DNA from: Artocarpus heterophyllus
Lineage: Eukaryota > Streptophyta > Magnoliopsida > Rosales > Moraceae
Direction: 5' to 3'
NCBI GenBank assembly: GCA_025403435.1
Contig: CM046348.1
Span: 10,968,606-11,032,605, forward strand
Length of the DNA stretch: 64,000 bases
In this document: positions 50,099-61,726 of the stretch, piece after piece
Layout: every line of letters begins with the position of its first letter
How positions within the stretch are numbered: position 1 is the first letter of the stretch
Notes under the pieces: generated by a model
Told to the model about the DNA's origin: nothing
Seen by the model: only the letters and a program-made list of their open reading frames with translations
The model's database searches: none
Made by a program: the position numbers and the translations under genes

Positions 50099-50620
50099 TT
50101 ATTTCCCATCCAGTTTTCTTATGGCTTGGCAAACAGGATCTAGAAATACCATATTCCTGAGGCGTTGTCTTTCTGTATAAAATTTAGGCCAGAGTTTAAA
50201 AATAGCTCCTTGAACATATCCACTAGGGTGACCGTGGAGAGGAGGATGGATGCTATCCAAGTTCTCCTTTGAAAGTCCATCCCTACAAAACCTTATTTTA
50301 TCCTCTCTATTCGTAGACATATAACCAGGTGAAGTACATTTACCGTTACAATTTTGTCTTCCACATTTGTTACAAGTGACCACGATGGCACGAGCTCTTC
50401 TTTTCATTGCACTACGACTGGTACCCGTTCCTGGTAAACCGACATCTTGACTAAAGTCACTCGGACGGATTTTCCCCTCTATCAACATTCTCACATCACA
50501 AGGGATACCAAAACGCATAAGAATCCACAACCGAGTAATTCTAGCCTTATATTTCTTTCTGAGAATCTTTTGGGAGAGTGATGGGAAATACTTTCTCATG
50601 TGTTGGTACTTTGGGTCCAT
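50099..50620 (-). CDS. Basic zinc-finger protein, layout like viral cysteine-rich nucleic-acid-binding proteins
   Basis: An intact 173-residue ORF with ATG at 50620 in good context (ATGG), first in the element after a ~1.5-kb leader. Residues 1-30 are basic. A short hydrophobic segment with GIPCDV (38-43) follows. Then comes a KRRARA cluster (73-78) just before a four-cysteine finger (C83, C86, C91, C95), a CTSPG turn (95-99) and a C-terminal IHPPLHGHPSG stretch. This order (hydrophobic segment, arginine cluster, finger, PG turn, proline/histidine tail) resembles the cysteine-rich proteins of carla- and allexi-type plant viruses, which bind nucleic acid and can suppress RNA silencing. That match is from memory of the family layout and is moderate. 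It is longer than those proteins. A gag-derived nucleocapsid is the main alternative, but the finger is not the CCHC type. Confidence 0.7.
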   Translation of the reverse strand: MDPKYQHMRKYFPSLSQKILRKKYKARITRLWILMRFGIPCDVRMLIEGKIRPSDFSQDVGLPGTGTSRSAMKRRARAIVVTCNKCGRQNCNGKCTSPGYMSTNREDKIRFCRDGLSKENLDSIHPPLHGHPSGYVQGAIFKLWPKFYTERQRLRNMVFLDPVCQAIRKLDGK

Positions 50621-52086
50621 GATGAGATGAAAGAAGAGTAAATAGAAAGGAAAAATTAAGATAGTAAATTGCAGAATCCTAGAATTCCTTCTTCTTTTAG
50701 AGGAAAAGAAGAATTTTTAATGAAAAAGAAGAGGATTTGCGATTTAGAGAAAAAATAACAAATTAAGAGAGAAAAAGTGAACTCGGAGAAATAAGGTCTT
50801 ACGCACAGTAAACGTATATGTAAACAATAATTAAACCACTGTATATGACACGTATAGAGACCACGTGGGAGAGACAGTGTGAATCAAACTGATTTAGGAT
50901 TTGAACTAGGCCCAAATGTTCTAAGTTGAAAATGGTCAGGTTGTTTCGGGCCTTAACACATTTAGAACAAGTTAAATAACAAACATAAAATTGAAAACCA
51001 ATTCGTATGAATCTTAAACCCAATTCAAAGCCCACTATAGATAAAGTTAATTATGAACAACAAATCTAATTTAACGACAACAAGGATCTTCCTGAATGAT
51101 ATTTAAAATCATTTCATAACAACATAATCTTCCAGCAACTCGAATAATTTTGTTTTAATCAAAACCTTATTGAACAATACATACACCCATATGTTATTCA
51201 TAATACTTAACATCTATCAATGGATTCATCATCATTACTACCAAGGGTTTAGAATGCGACTAACCTTGAAATCAATACGATTTACGTCTTCCAACGTAGA
51301 CCATATCAATGAACAAAGACACTAGATGTTACTACTTAAGAACATCTATAATCCCCACAATTCTACTCATACAATATATAATTTCCTCATATAACAAAAC
51401 CTTAGGTAACCAAAAGATTCACTGATACACTTAAATACAATGTACGTAACAAAATATTCCAATTTTGAGATTCATGCATTCTAGACTTTACACAGTCTCA
51501 ACAGACCAAAAGTCTAACATTTATCTCTCTCATGATTCAATACCATGATTTCCAACTTATATCATATTCCTCAAATAAATAGAACTTTTAAGAAAAGATA
51601 TTGACACTTATGTGCTCCATCGAATCCACACATAATCATTACTTAGGTTTGAATCAATTACGAAAAATTTGGCATATCTATGTCAAACTTTAAAATCAAT
51701 AAGTCAAGCCTTATATTTCTTATTGTTTTTCACGAGACAAAAGGCTCTTAAATCCTCGTATCTATACGAATTTCTCATCGTTTATACGAATTAAATATGC
51801 TTATAGATCCAAATATTATACGAATCTCTCATAAGCATTCTACTTATAAACTCATTCCATATAATTATTATTCCCTTATAACTATTAATACTTTCCTTCT
51901 ATATAATTATTGTACTCATATAACTATTGATATTTTCATTCTATGGCCTTTCCATGTTACATCCTTCTAGACTGTATAAATCAATGTGAAGGTTCATTTT
52001 GATGATGACAATGAAAATTCAGCTTCAAAACCATCTCAAAAATATTTTTTAAAGTGGTGCTACACTCCCTAGGTTAACCGAACCTA
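50621..52086 (-). other. 5' leader of the LOG-carrying element
   Basis: The 1.47 kb between PBS and first ORF hold no gag frame and no frame with a recognised domain. A 78-codon frame at 50799-51035 has no similarity. Around 51750-51950 short units such as TTATACGAAT and CATATAACTATTGATA repeat imperfectly. Confidence 0.6.
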
Positions 52087-52099
52087 GGCTCTGATACCA
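52087..52099 (-). other. Primer-binding site of the LOG-carrying element
   Basis: The minus strand reads TGGTATCAGAGCC followed by TAGGTTCGGTTAACC, eight bases from the LTR end. It is complementary to initiator-Met tRNA and fixes the element orientation. Confidence 0.92.
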
Positions 52100-52106
52100 A
52101 AAATTC

Positions 52107-54077
52107 TGTAACGCCCCTATATGGGGGTTAACAGTTTTTAATGAGATAAAATAAAAATAAATAATAAAAGTAAAACCTTAAAAATAAAATTTGCCCGGGA
52201 CTTAAATGAAAACTCTCAACTCAAAAATAAAAATATAAACGACAAATAAACCACAGTTTTAATGTAGCACCTTAAATTTAATAATATAAACTGTTGTCAT
52301 CATCATTTTAACCCTCAACACATTATAATACAGTCACAGAAAGTAACAATTGATGCTTACATTATCATGAAGAACATTCTTTACAATTGAGCAGTCCCAA
52401 TGTAATATAGTTACATCGCTTCCTCAACTATATTTCTCGTAGCCACCTCACACTTAGTGAGTCCTGAAAAGATATAAACATAAGGGTATGAGCAACACTA
52501 TGCTCAGTAGAGAAAGCCATTATTCACCTTTAGGTTTTTATCATTACCACATTAAAACCTGCATGGTTAGTAAGTCACATCATATTCCAGATTATGAGGT
52601 TTATTATGATCACATCTTATGGATACCGTAGTTAATCATTACCAAGTGTCATAATTACACATTTATACAAATATTACCAATCATCATTGTTCCTAGGTAT
52701 CCATGTTAAATTGAGTATCACTCAACTCATCGAAACTCAAATGGGCGCACTTGATCACCCTATAAACATTCCAAGGGTGTTCCGGTGAGGGGACATCAAG
52801 CCCCGAGTCCTCACCAAATCGATTCCTGTACAGTGTGTTCTGGGACTTTCAACCCAAGGAAGCGTCATCGCCTTCCCCCTATTTTACCTTTTAGGGTATT
52901 CATGCCCAAGGACGTAACCGTCGCCCTCTTCATGTCTCACAATTTCTCTATATTAAATCATTATTAATAGAGTTAATTTTCCTAACCATGCTTCTCAATT
53001 TATAACATGTGTCAATTCATTATGTTCCTCGCCGTACAATACAAGACGAGTCCATGTCATAGTTTCATATGTGATACACATATAATATCAGTTCAACATA
53101 GATATATATGTTGCGGCAAAACAATCAATTTTAATTCTATAAAAACCTCACAAAAGATGAGTAATAGAATCCCTACCTTTTAAGCTTATCAACAGTCTCT
53201 TAATCCTGGAATCAATTAACGTTAGCTCCATACTCCCTTGATCCTAAGGCGTGCATAAGGACAATTAAAACTAAAGCACAACATACAACTACATTCATAA
53301 AATTTATTTTAATTTAATCTTAGAATTTCAAGAAATAACCACTGCCCATAGAGGTATTACAAAGTTTAACAATATAAATTTTCTGTCTAGGGCATATACA
53401 CTTAGACTTCATACATATGCTCCAAAATAGCAACAAACATATACTTAGGTTTAAGAACGTAAATTTGAATAATCCTTTAGTATAAAAGAAAATTTATAAA
53501 TGAAAGACTAAATTTGTTCATAAGATTCTAACCTCGGATTATGGTTAGTTGGAAGCTTGAAATGGCTTCAAAACAGGTTCCTTTACTTCGGTATGACTGA
53601 AATTCTTGCTCAAATGGAGGTGATGGTGGCTGATTTTTATGGCTGCCTTGAAGAAGTTCTCTAAGTATTTTGCTTCAGCAAGGAAATGAGAAGAAGAGTG
53701 TGGGAACCGTGGAAAAGAAAGGAAGAAAAGATGAAGTCTTTGAAGAGAAGTGATAGAAACAATTATAGAGGAGACATGTTGAAGCATGTCACGGAGGAAA
53801 TAAAGAAAATGAGGGTCAAGAGTAGTTGGAAAAGATATCCTTATGTCTCATCTAAAGACTTTAACACACATAATGCCAATATGACATTTTTGAGATTTAT
53901 TAGAAGTTCTAAGGCTTTTTAGTAATCATACTAAATAAATATAAGAGAATTTTAGAAAACTTAAAAATAGATAAAAATAAATATTATAAAATAAATTTAA
54001 ATGAAGCAATTTTTTTTTATACATTAAAAATTAATTTAATTACCTCAATACCCGTTAGGAGAATAACGGGTGTCACA
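52107..54077 (-). repeat. Upstream (5') LTR of the LOG-carrying element
   Basis: 1971 bp and nearly identical to 45877-47848. Differences seen are C for T near 52738, A for G near 53944 and one T fewer in a T run near 54018. Confidence 0.94.
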
Positions 54078-54186
54078 TGTCTTTATATTTATTGGAAGTG
54101 TTATGTTTCAATCTTTTTCATAGAGGTTGTAAAATTGAAAAATAAATAAATAAACACCACATAAGTGTTTTTTTTTTCCAAATTGA

Positions 54187-54330
54187 CCCTAAAATTGTAA
54201 TGCATTTGATAGGCCCAAATAAGATATGGAATCCTTATATCTCTTGACATTAGTTTTACCCTAAAATTGTAATGCATTTGGTGGGCCCAAATAATATATG
54301 GAATCCTTATATCTCTTGACATTGATTTTA
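54187..54330. repeat. Two 72-bp tandem repeats
   Basis: Units at 54187-54258 and 54259-54330 share CCCTAAAATTGTAATGCATTTG, GGCCCAAATAA and GGAATCCTTATATCTCTTGAC and differ at only a few positions. Confidence 0.9.
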
Positions 54331-56970
54331 CTTAGAGATAGGGATGTTATTTAATGTAATTATTAAAATATCATTTTTACTTAACTAATAGCTATTAAAT
54401 AATAACATTTAAATTTAAACGTCTAAGTAAATATGGTGTTTGTTCCCTTTGATAAAGAATCAATACGAAAGGATATGAGAGGATTGGCATTCCCTTTCCT
54501 CGTTTCCTATATTGTGTAGGACCTGCAAAACTCTCATTACTAATTTTGTAAATAAACGCATTATTTGAAGATAAATAGAATTACTTCTTACTTTCTCTTT
54601 CCCTTTGATGCAAAGTAAACATGCCTTCAAAGAAGTCAATAATCCCTGTTGTTTTTTGTTTATCTATTTTCTTTCCAATCAACACCAACTTTTTCATTAT
54701 ATTCCCTTATAATTTGTAATAATATTAGACAAGACTTATGATTGGAGACACATTTTTCGATTATCATTAGATTAACTTTTGAATAATTTGAACTATGATT
54801 AGAAACAGTTCTACATTGTGTATTGTTTATTTTTAGCATAGGCAGTCATAATCAGATTGTTAAAAAATTAATCTAATAGTTAAAATAATAAAACTTACCC
54901 ATAAATTTAGAATGTATGTCCTATCATATTAAAAACTCTCATAATTAATATTGTATAACTTTTAATTAATTTCAACTTAATGTTAAGTACAAGGGCGGTC
55001 ACATTATATATACGTAAAATAAAAATCTGTTGGTCAATAAACTTGTCCATTCTTGCACATTGCCTATAATTGATGAGTTTATATTTATTTATTTATTTAC
55101 TTTAAACTTGGATTATTCTAGTGGCGTTGTTGATCCGTTCTTCTCCGCAACTAAAGAGACATTGTGGCTTTGCACATGGCAGGGTGGCTGGATGGATAAC
55201 AATATGGATGTTGTGGCGGATAGCAACAGACATGGACACATATGTGTACGTACATATATATATATATATATATATATTTGGTTGAGCCCTGATTGTGATT
55301 GAGCAACTACCAGCCACAAAATGAAGATTTTTTTTTTTTTTTGGTAGAACCACAAAATGAAAAATTCAAGGATATTAGATAATGCATTCACCGACGTGGG
55401 CTAATAAGACTCTATGCCGAACTGCGGTTCGATGCTCGAGGTATAACATACTCAAGTTAAAGGGGCAAAAGGTCTGTCAGATGAATTCTTGTAGATCAGC
55501 TAATAGTATATGCTCTTTTTTAAGGCTTATGATGTAATCTGCAACACTATATATAAAAGAGGTTACTATAGGAAAAGTAATATCATTTGAGAATAAAGTT
55601 GCTTTTAAAAGATAGAAACAATTACATGATAAAATTGAAAACAAATTTTTTTAAAAAAACGTACGAATCATTACTAAGGAGTTTTAAATGAAAATGTATG
55701 TAATAAAACGACCGTGTTTTGACCAAGAACGGATTATCCATGGGTAAATTACTGAAATTTAATTGTCTTTTTGTTTTATAAACTAATTATTTATTTTACT
55801 TGATTCGTAAATTATATTAAAATAAATCCTGAAGAAATCCAAGTTTTTATTTTTCTTATCACCTTGAATATTTTGTTAATGCACACTGTAGATTTCCAAA
55901 TTTTCTCACCTGTGACATTAATCCCCATTTTGAAAATCTTTACATCTGGATCTCCCATAGTTTCATTCCGTCTGTTTAGTCCCCGCATCCATTATGCCAC
56001 GAGACGTCTTTGTTTTTTTTTTTTTTTTTACCACTTTTCGCCAAGAAAATTTTTGCAATGATCGGAGAAGAGACTTGCATATCAGTTCTACTTAGTTTAG
56101 AGGGACTTAACTTATAGGTCATAGCCTATAGGTTTTCTAGATTTATTTACAAGTAGAGGATTCTCCCTATCTCAAAGAATTAAGGGAGTGTGTTTTTGGT
56201 TTTTTAGTTGAGGAATAATGGTTAAAATAGATGGCTGCAGCATGAGTTATATAGTGATAAAATTTTTATTAATTGATGGAGGCACTAATGAAAAACGTAA
56301 ACTAAAAGAACTCAAGTTAATTTATAAATTTAATAATTATCAAAATTAATCTACAGCGAAAAGCAGAAAAAACATAGCTTTATAAATAATTATTTGCACA
56401 ATATTTTTTAGAGATTATACATTAGTTATTACCACAATTCTACAATTTGGCAACGAATTCAAGTTGATTTGTGCAGAGAAGTCCCTAAATGCATCCAAAG
56501 TTGTATCCTATTAATATTTATAGATTATTTTATTGACATAAGCTATATGATAGAACTGTAAAGGCCTGTTTGAAATCACCTAAAAAAATTTATTTTGGTA
56601 TATTACATTCAACTTGCCCCGGCATTATACAAATTGAATAAAAAAATGTTATATGTGATTACCTAGCCGAATGCTTTGCCCAATTAATTATTCTGGCCAG
56701 TAAGTTTGCGAAAGGACAGAGAAAGTACTTGGGTTAATTTTTGCTAGCTCAACGACTTTTGTTTTGTTTATATGTTATAATTTTTTAGTTTAACTTATTA
56801 GTTTTATCTGTCATCTCAAACAAACTCTAATTATTTTTTTTGCACTGTAGTCATACATGGCATGAGGGCTATATTATTTTATGTAACGCATTGACGAAAA
56901 GGTTGATTTGGACTCAAGACCCGACGGGTTTGGATTATCATACAACTTGATGTCGGGTACTCACATGCCT
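54331..56970. other. Intergenic DNA
   Basis: AT-rich with a (TA)n microsatellite at about 55252-55277 and long T runs (55330, 56010). The 90-codon frame across the microsatellite (55030-55302) looks accidental. No gene supported. Confidence 0.45.
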
Positions 56971-56975
56971 TAGCT

Positions 56976-57760
56976 TTGTGGAAGGACATTTTCAAACGCT
57001 ACAAGTTGAAGGGGACCAATCACAATAAAAATAATGTGGTTGACATAGTAGACAATGCACTTTTTGCACATGGTTTATATAACTTGGTAGTTGATTCCTT
57101 TTTTCCCCGACCATTTTTTTTAAAGGGGGAATTTGATTGCAAACAATATCAAGAAGTGATACAAACCAAACCAATAATGAAAGGCCCAGTAGCACATGAA
57201 ACATCTCTCCCAATTGAGATCATACCCATTAATAAATTTTAAAACCGATTAAGGGGATAGTTATATACCAGAGACCCGGTGTCGAGAAAATACCTTGGTG
57301 CATTTAGGACGAGCATGCGTGAAGCTCTGTTTGATCTAATCCTTACAATAGATAGGCAATCTAAAACAATCGAGGGCCAAGACATTGTGAAAATAAGACC
57401 ATCAACAAACCCTCCAATAATTGATGGATCTTTTTGATCCAACAAAAGGCAACAGTCACTAGCATTAAGGCCATCATTGCCTCTTAGACAAAACTCTAGG
57501 TGACAAAAACCTTCGTTCCAACACACTTGAGACGGATTGTACAAATTTTCAAGAAGTGGGGAGACCACCTCCATCATCCTTAATCCCCTCCCCATCGCTC
57601 CGTCCTTATGCCCCACCTCCTCAATGCAAATCTCCCTACTTCAACAGGCCACTGCCGCCTCACCAACCTCTCCCTTTGGCCCAACCCTCTGTAACTCCAC
57701 GGTTCCATCCTTTCTCAGGACGTGATCGACGGCAGCCAACCAAGACGGGCGTCGGACGAT
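56976..57760. other. Possible gene fragments of unknown family
   Basis: An 88-codon plus-strand frame (56976-57242) and a 125-codon minus-strand frame (57239-57616) meet here, and 57540-57760 is richer in C and proline codons. I do not recognise either translation. The minus frame has several cysteines but no motif I can name. They may be remnants of a host gene or transposon cargo. Confidence 0.25.
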
Positions 57761-57769
57761 AGTCTCGGG

Positions 57770-58734
57770 GAAGGGAGGCAGTGCAAGAATAAGCTTAAAA
57801 CCCTAGCAGAGCAAGCGATAGAGAGAGAATGCAGAGAATTAAGCTTAAATTTTTTTTAGACAATCCCATTTTTTTTTCCCCCAACCATCGTTAATATCTC
57901 AATTTGTGAATACTGATCCCACATCTTTTGCGTATTCATCGTTGCTTTTTTTTATTATTGTTTTTCAGAATAATAACAAAATGGGGTTCTCTCAAAAAAC
58001 TAATTATGTAAAAAACTTTTGTCGTGTTTGAATCAAATTAAAATAGAAATTAATTTTTTTGATCATTGAGAAGTGGACAGATTGGCCAATGTCGGAAGCG
58101 ACGATTGGATGCCAGAGCTGATGGTTTATTGAATCGTAAAGAGTGTGTGGTCCTTTTTGTATTTTGCGAGCCATTCATATTACTGTATTTTTTTTTCTTT
58201 TTCTTCTTGCATCTCTTTACGAAATTTAGTTCTTCCTTTCAAAAAAAAAAAAAAACGAGTACTTTATTTGCTCTTAAGTCTTCTAAAAATGTTTTAGAAA
58301 AGGCTTAACGTGTGTTATCCCAAAGATCGAATCAATTAGCGATAAAGATACGCTACAGTTTTCTTTCAGAGCATCAGTTTATGTATTAAACGAAAATTAC
58401 GGACAATTAATCAACATTAACTTTTCTTTAAAAAAAAATGATTATAGCAAACATTTACTTAATTAAAACTTGAATTGCTCCATAACTTTGCAAATCGGCA
58501 ATTATATACAAACATCCAAACTGAGCAGGCATTACAAATTTATTCTGAAATGATCAGATTCGGAGACACCCAAATCACATATAACGATGAAACGGGAACA
58601 AGCAAGATCCAAATATAAAATATAGACGAGAAAACGACTCAGAATTATTACATATATATAAATATAACCACCCAATTGAGCGAGTGGAAATTACATGTTT
58701 CTTATCTGTATTACGCCAGACAGACCATGAGCAG
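57770..58734. other. Intergenic DNA downstream of the RALF gene
   Basis: AT-rich, with poly-T and poly-A tracts near 58190-58255. The RALF 3' untranslated region should lie at its right end, but no poly-A signal is singled out. No gene supported. Confidence 0.4.
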
Positions 58735-59118
58735 CTACCGGCGAATGCAACCGCGGTCGTAGATGTCTCTACAGTTGGGTGGTTTGCCTCCGCTCCCAGG
58801 GGCACCGCATCTATAAGGCGAATTCCGTGCCTGACCACACATGACAGCCTTATTACTATTAAAAGTATCAGAAGTCACATATGTCCCTTGCCGTAGAATC
58901 CTGCGGCTAATTTCAGAGTCCATCTGAAACTCCGTCTCCAGATCCTCATATTCCATGATATTGTTTGTGTCGTTGCTCTTCCACCAAATCGTGTCCGTAA
59001 CACTACTGGCTCCGCATTTCTTATTAGTCGTGTCGATTACGATCAGTACTGTCATCAACATCATGGCTACTGCGAGCGTTTGAGGGAGATCCCTCGTTTG
59101 AGTACTTGCGCCGCCCAT
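58735..59118 (-). CDS. RALF-family secreted signalling peptide precursor
   Basis: RALF peptides are secreted, cysteine-rich hormones that bind CrRLK1L receptors and cause apoplast alkalinisation and growth inhibition. The 127-residue precursor has a hydrophobic signal segment (about 14-28), an acidic propeptide and the hallmark MDSEISRRIL (66-75), where RR is the subtilase cleavage site. A YVTS sequence (80-83) sits where mature RALFs have YISY. Four cysteines follow at 94, 104, 116 and 124, with PYRC and IYDRGC motifs, and the protein ends IRR. The ATG at 59118 gives the full signal peptide. The frame is uninterrupted and intronless, as usual for RALF genes. The YISY variant and glycine/proline-rich spacer suggest a divergent RALF-like subgroup. 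The nearest gene is the CrRLK1L receptor starting at 63050 on the other strand. Confidence 0.92.
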   Translation of the reverse strand: MGGASTQTRDLPQTLAVAMMLMTVLIVIDTTNKKCGASSVTDTIWWKSNDTNNIMEYEDLETEFQMDSEISRRILRQGTYVTSDTFNSNKAVMCGQARNSPYRCGAPGSGGKPPNCRDIYDRGCIRR

Positions 59119-59179
59119 GGTTTCTAGTTTCTACTTTCCTCTTTACTCTTGGCAACTATGGGGAGCGCCTTTGAGGTTC

Positions 59180-59186
59180 CTTATAG
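59180..59186 (-). promoter_or_regulatory. Possible TATA box of the RALF gene
   Basis: The minus strand reads CTATAAG about 62-68 bases before the ATG, which would leave a short 5' untranslated region of roughly 30 bases. A weak assignment from position and sequence only. Confidence 0.35.
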
Positions 59187-59368
59187 TACCAGGGCATTTG
59201 ACACAAAATTAATTAGCTGCCTTTCAGCTGATATTTTAAGCAACGTGGCAACTTTCGTTTGGTCCAGTTGATTATCCTTTAGTTTCTTTTTTTTTTTGGC
59301 AGATTATCCTTTAGTTTCTGATCTTTTTTTTTTTCCCTTTTAGTGAAATTCTCGACACAAATTTTTAT

Positions 59369-60558
59369 TGAGTGATTTCTACAGTGATCCTTAACTCTTT
59401 AGCAAGTTAGGTATCTTTTTTTGGGGATATTTTGAAAAAAAGAGCCAAAAATTAAAAAAATGACCCTTTTTTTACAACAAAAAAATATTTTTTTGTGTAG
59501 AAAAACTGTTCCAATTTTTTTCAGAAAGATAAGAAAAAAAATTGTAGCAAGGAAAAGAACCTCAATAGAGTGGAAAAAAAAAAACTAGAGCAGTTTTCAT
59601 GCCCAAAAAACTTATTTTTGATGTCAAAAAATGCAAAAAAAGAGAGGTTATTTATCCAAAAAAACTTTTTTCTTAAAATCATTATTAAAATTACCCTTTT
59701 TTTTTTAATTTTGACAGAACAACTTTTAAACTTTTAAACCTTGACAATTAATAGATTTTCGTAAAATTAACTCAAAACCTAACGAAAACAACATGAGCAA
59801 GTCACATGACCTAATTTTGAAGGACATAATAGTAAATTATCTACTTTACATTTTTATAAAAATTAAAGAAAAACAAATTGGAAAAAAAATACTCGAACAA
59901 TGAAAATATCTCTTTTTATTTCATTGAGCGTGGTTGTCCTCTCCGGTGGGCCAGCAAAGGAGACTGTTACGTCGTCAATTGCAGCGACGTCGTGAGCGCT
60001 AGGCATTCGCAAATTCATCAAGTTATTTGGAAGCCTTCTCTTTTGATCGAACAAACACGCTCACTAAGGGAATCGCTTCGATCACAAGATGGCAAGGAGA
60101 GGGATGTAGCTAAATCTAGGTGGCGGCATTTGGGTTTGTGGGGATCTTTCTATTGCAGTGGATCTGCGATGGAAGAGTGCTGAGCGGCGAGCCTATAGTA
60201 GAGAAATCTTACATCACTAATAGAAGGGCTTGGCAGACCTACAACGGAAAAAGCTTCACATCATTGAGATCTAGGCTTGCACGGCATAGGGGGAGGTGGG
60301 GGTTGTTGCCGAAGAGGGAAGGAGTGGGGTGGGGTTTGCCAGAGATGGATTAGAGGGTTAGCTACATTTGTTTGAGTTTTTTGTTTTCTTTTTTTTTTTG
60401 GTTATTTTTTTAAAATGGGGACATTTTAGTAATATTGAAGAAAGTCTATTAGTTGTCAATGATTTAAGAGTTTAGGGGGTTGTTTTGCCAAAATTAAAAA
60501 AAGAGGGGCTAAAGTGTCACATATTAAAGAGTTAAGGGACCACCGATATAAATTACTT
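59369..60558. mobile_element. MULE-like DNA transposon, possibly carrying a gene fragment
   Basis: The 9-bp direct repeat AATTTTTAT flanks the block (59360-59368 and 60559-60567), the length typical of Mutator-like elements. The ends are inverted repeats. The left end has GTGATCCTTAACTCTTTA, and the right end, reversed, has GTGGTCCCTTAACTCTTTA. Inner inverted matches (59690-59775 with 60410-60510) show a TIR of about 150 bp whose left copy is split by ~280 bp of A/T-rich DNA. The less AT-rich centre (about 59930-60355) has overlapping open frames without a recognised domain. No transposase is seen. Confidence 0.65.
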
Positions 60559-60567
60559 AATTTTTAT

Positions 60568-60821
60568 ATCCATTTTAAATGAAGCAACCATGTAAATTGC
60601 ATATATTTATTGAAGAAATATTTTAACCCTTATGAGGTTAAAACCTTACGATTTATTTTTAAAAAAAGGGTCTTAATCTAATATATAGTGTATTTTTTAG
60701 ACTAGACTTCTTGTCTTATGAGTGGCGAGATTTTAACCTATGAGATTAAATAAGAGTGCTGTGTTTTATTTTTTTTCATACATAAATTTTAAAATTTTAA
60801 AGAGTAACTTTCTTATAAGAA

Positions 60822-60853
<32 letters not shown>

Positions 60854-61726
60854 ATGGTATGAGATTAGTATAATCATGAATAGATTAATGAGAAAATAAA
60901 TTTTAAAGGACTATTTTGCCTCTCCACTTTACAGCTATTCCCCACTTCGTCTTCATCAAAGTTATGGTTTATTTTATCCTTTAAACTCCAAAAACCCCGT
61001 CCCTAAATTTTTAATTCACTTAACTCTACGTCAGAAATTTCTAACATGAATATACATTGAGTTGAAAGAAAATATAATTTAGGATTTTTTTTGTTTCAAA
61101 TATCCCATATATCTTTTGAACTCTATTTGCTTCTCTCATTATCTATGTATATAATCATATATAAAAAAGGGGATAAGTTTTGTACGTCAACCTTCCATCA
61201 AATCAATACAATAGATAAAGTTTACTTACTTTTCACTTAAAGAGTAAAAATACAATAGTTAAAGTTTACTTACTTTTCACTTAATAGTAAAAATTTAAAC
61301 AAGCCCCAAAAAATAAAAATTAAGAGTAAAAAATAGTATTTATTTTGTTTAGTTTGTTTACTTAAATATTTAGATAACATTTGATGTTGATTAGCAATGC
61401 TAGATTTACAATTAAATACAAACAGATTAGGACTTAATTTGGTATTTACTATTTATGAGTTTGGACCATTAAATTACAATTGTTAGGATCTATTTAGCTT
61501 CCAAGAACAAAATTAAAATAATTATTAAATGAAAGTTAAATTAAAGCTGTCAATAATCAAACAATATAGGAATAGTAAATGATACCATACATGAGATTTA
61601 TAGTGGTTCACTCTATAATATTAGCTGTGTCTACTGGTCTTCGCTATGATGAATAGTTTGGTACAAACTACACAGAGTTGAGAGATTTGGTATGAAAACA
61701 ATAGCAATTTCTATAGAGTACGAGGA
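60568..61726. other. Intergenic DNA
   Basis: AT-rich, with an ATA/AAT microsatellite at about 60825-60853 and a near-perfect short tandem repeat of AAAGTTTACTTACTTTTCAC at about 61218-61281. No gene supported. Confidence 0.45.

Larger units (their letters stand above)
45877..54077 (-). mobile_element. Young non-autonomous gypsy-type retrotransposon carrying a zinc-finger ORF and a LOG-like ORF
   Basis: Two near-identical LTRs (45877-47848 and 52107-54077) and a 4258-bp internal region are flanked by TGTCT at 45872-45876 and 54078-54082. The PBS lies next to the right LTR and the polypurine tract next to the left LTR, both on the minus strand, so transcription runs right to left. By eye the LTRs differ by two substitutions and one T-run length change over 1.97 kb, indicating very recent insertion. 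The internal region has no gag, protease, RT or integrase. It has two intact sense ORFs (50099-50620 and 48804-49454). The PPT-side sequence (TTTCGAGGACGAAATTTC on the minus strand) resembles Tekay/Del gypsy elements, which probably supply the machinery. Confidence 0.95.

Noticed and set aside
50799..51035. 78-codon minus-strand ORF in the leader of the LOG element as a third cargo gene
   Set aside because: Composition looks random, no motif is visible, and there is no support beyond being open.
55030..55391. Overlapping ORFs on both strands across a (TA)n microsatellite
   Set aside because: The IYIYIY runs come from the microsatellite, and both strands being open indicates chance.
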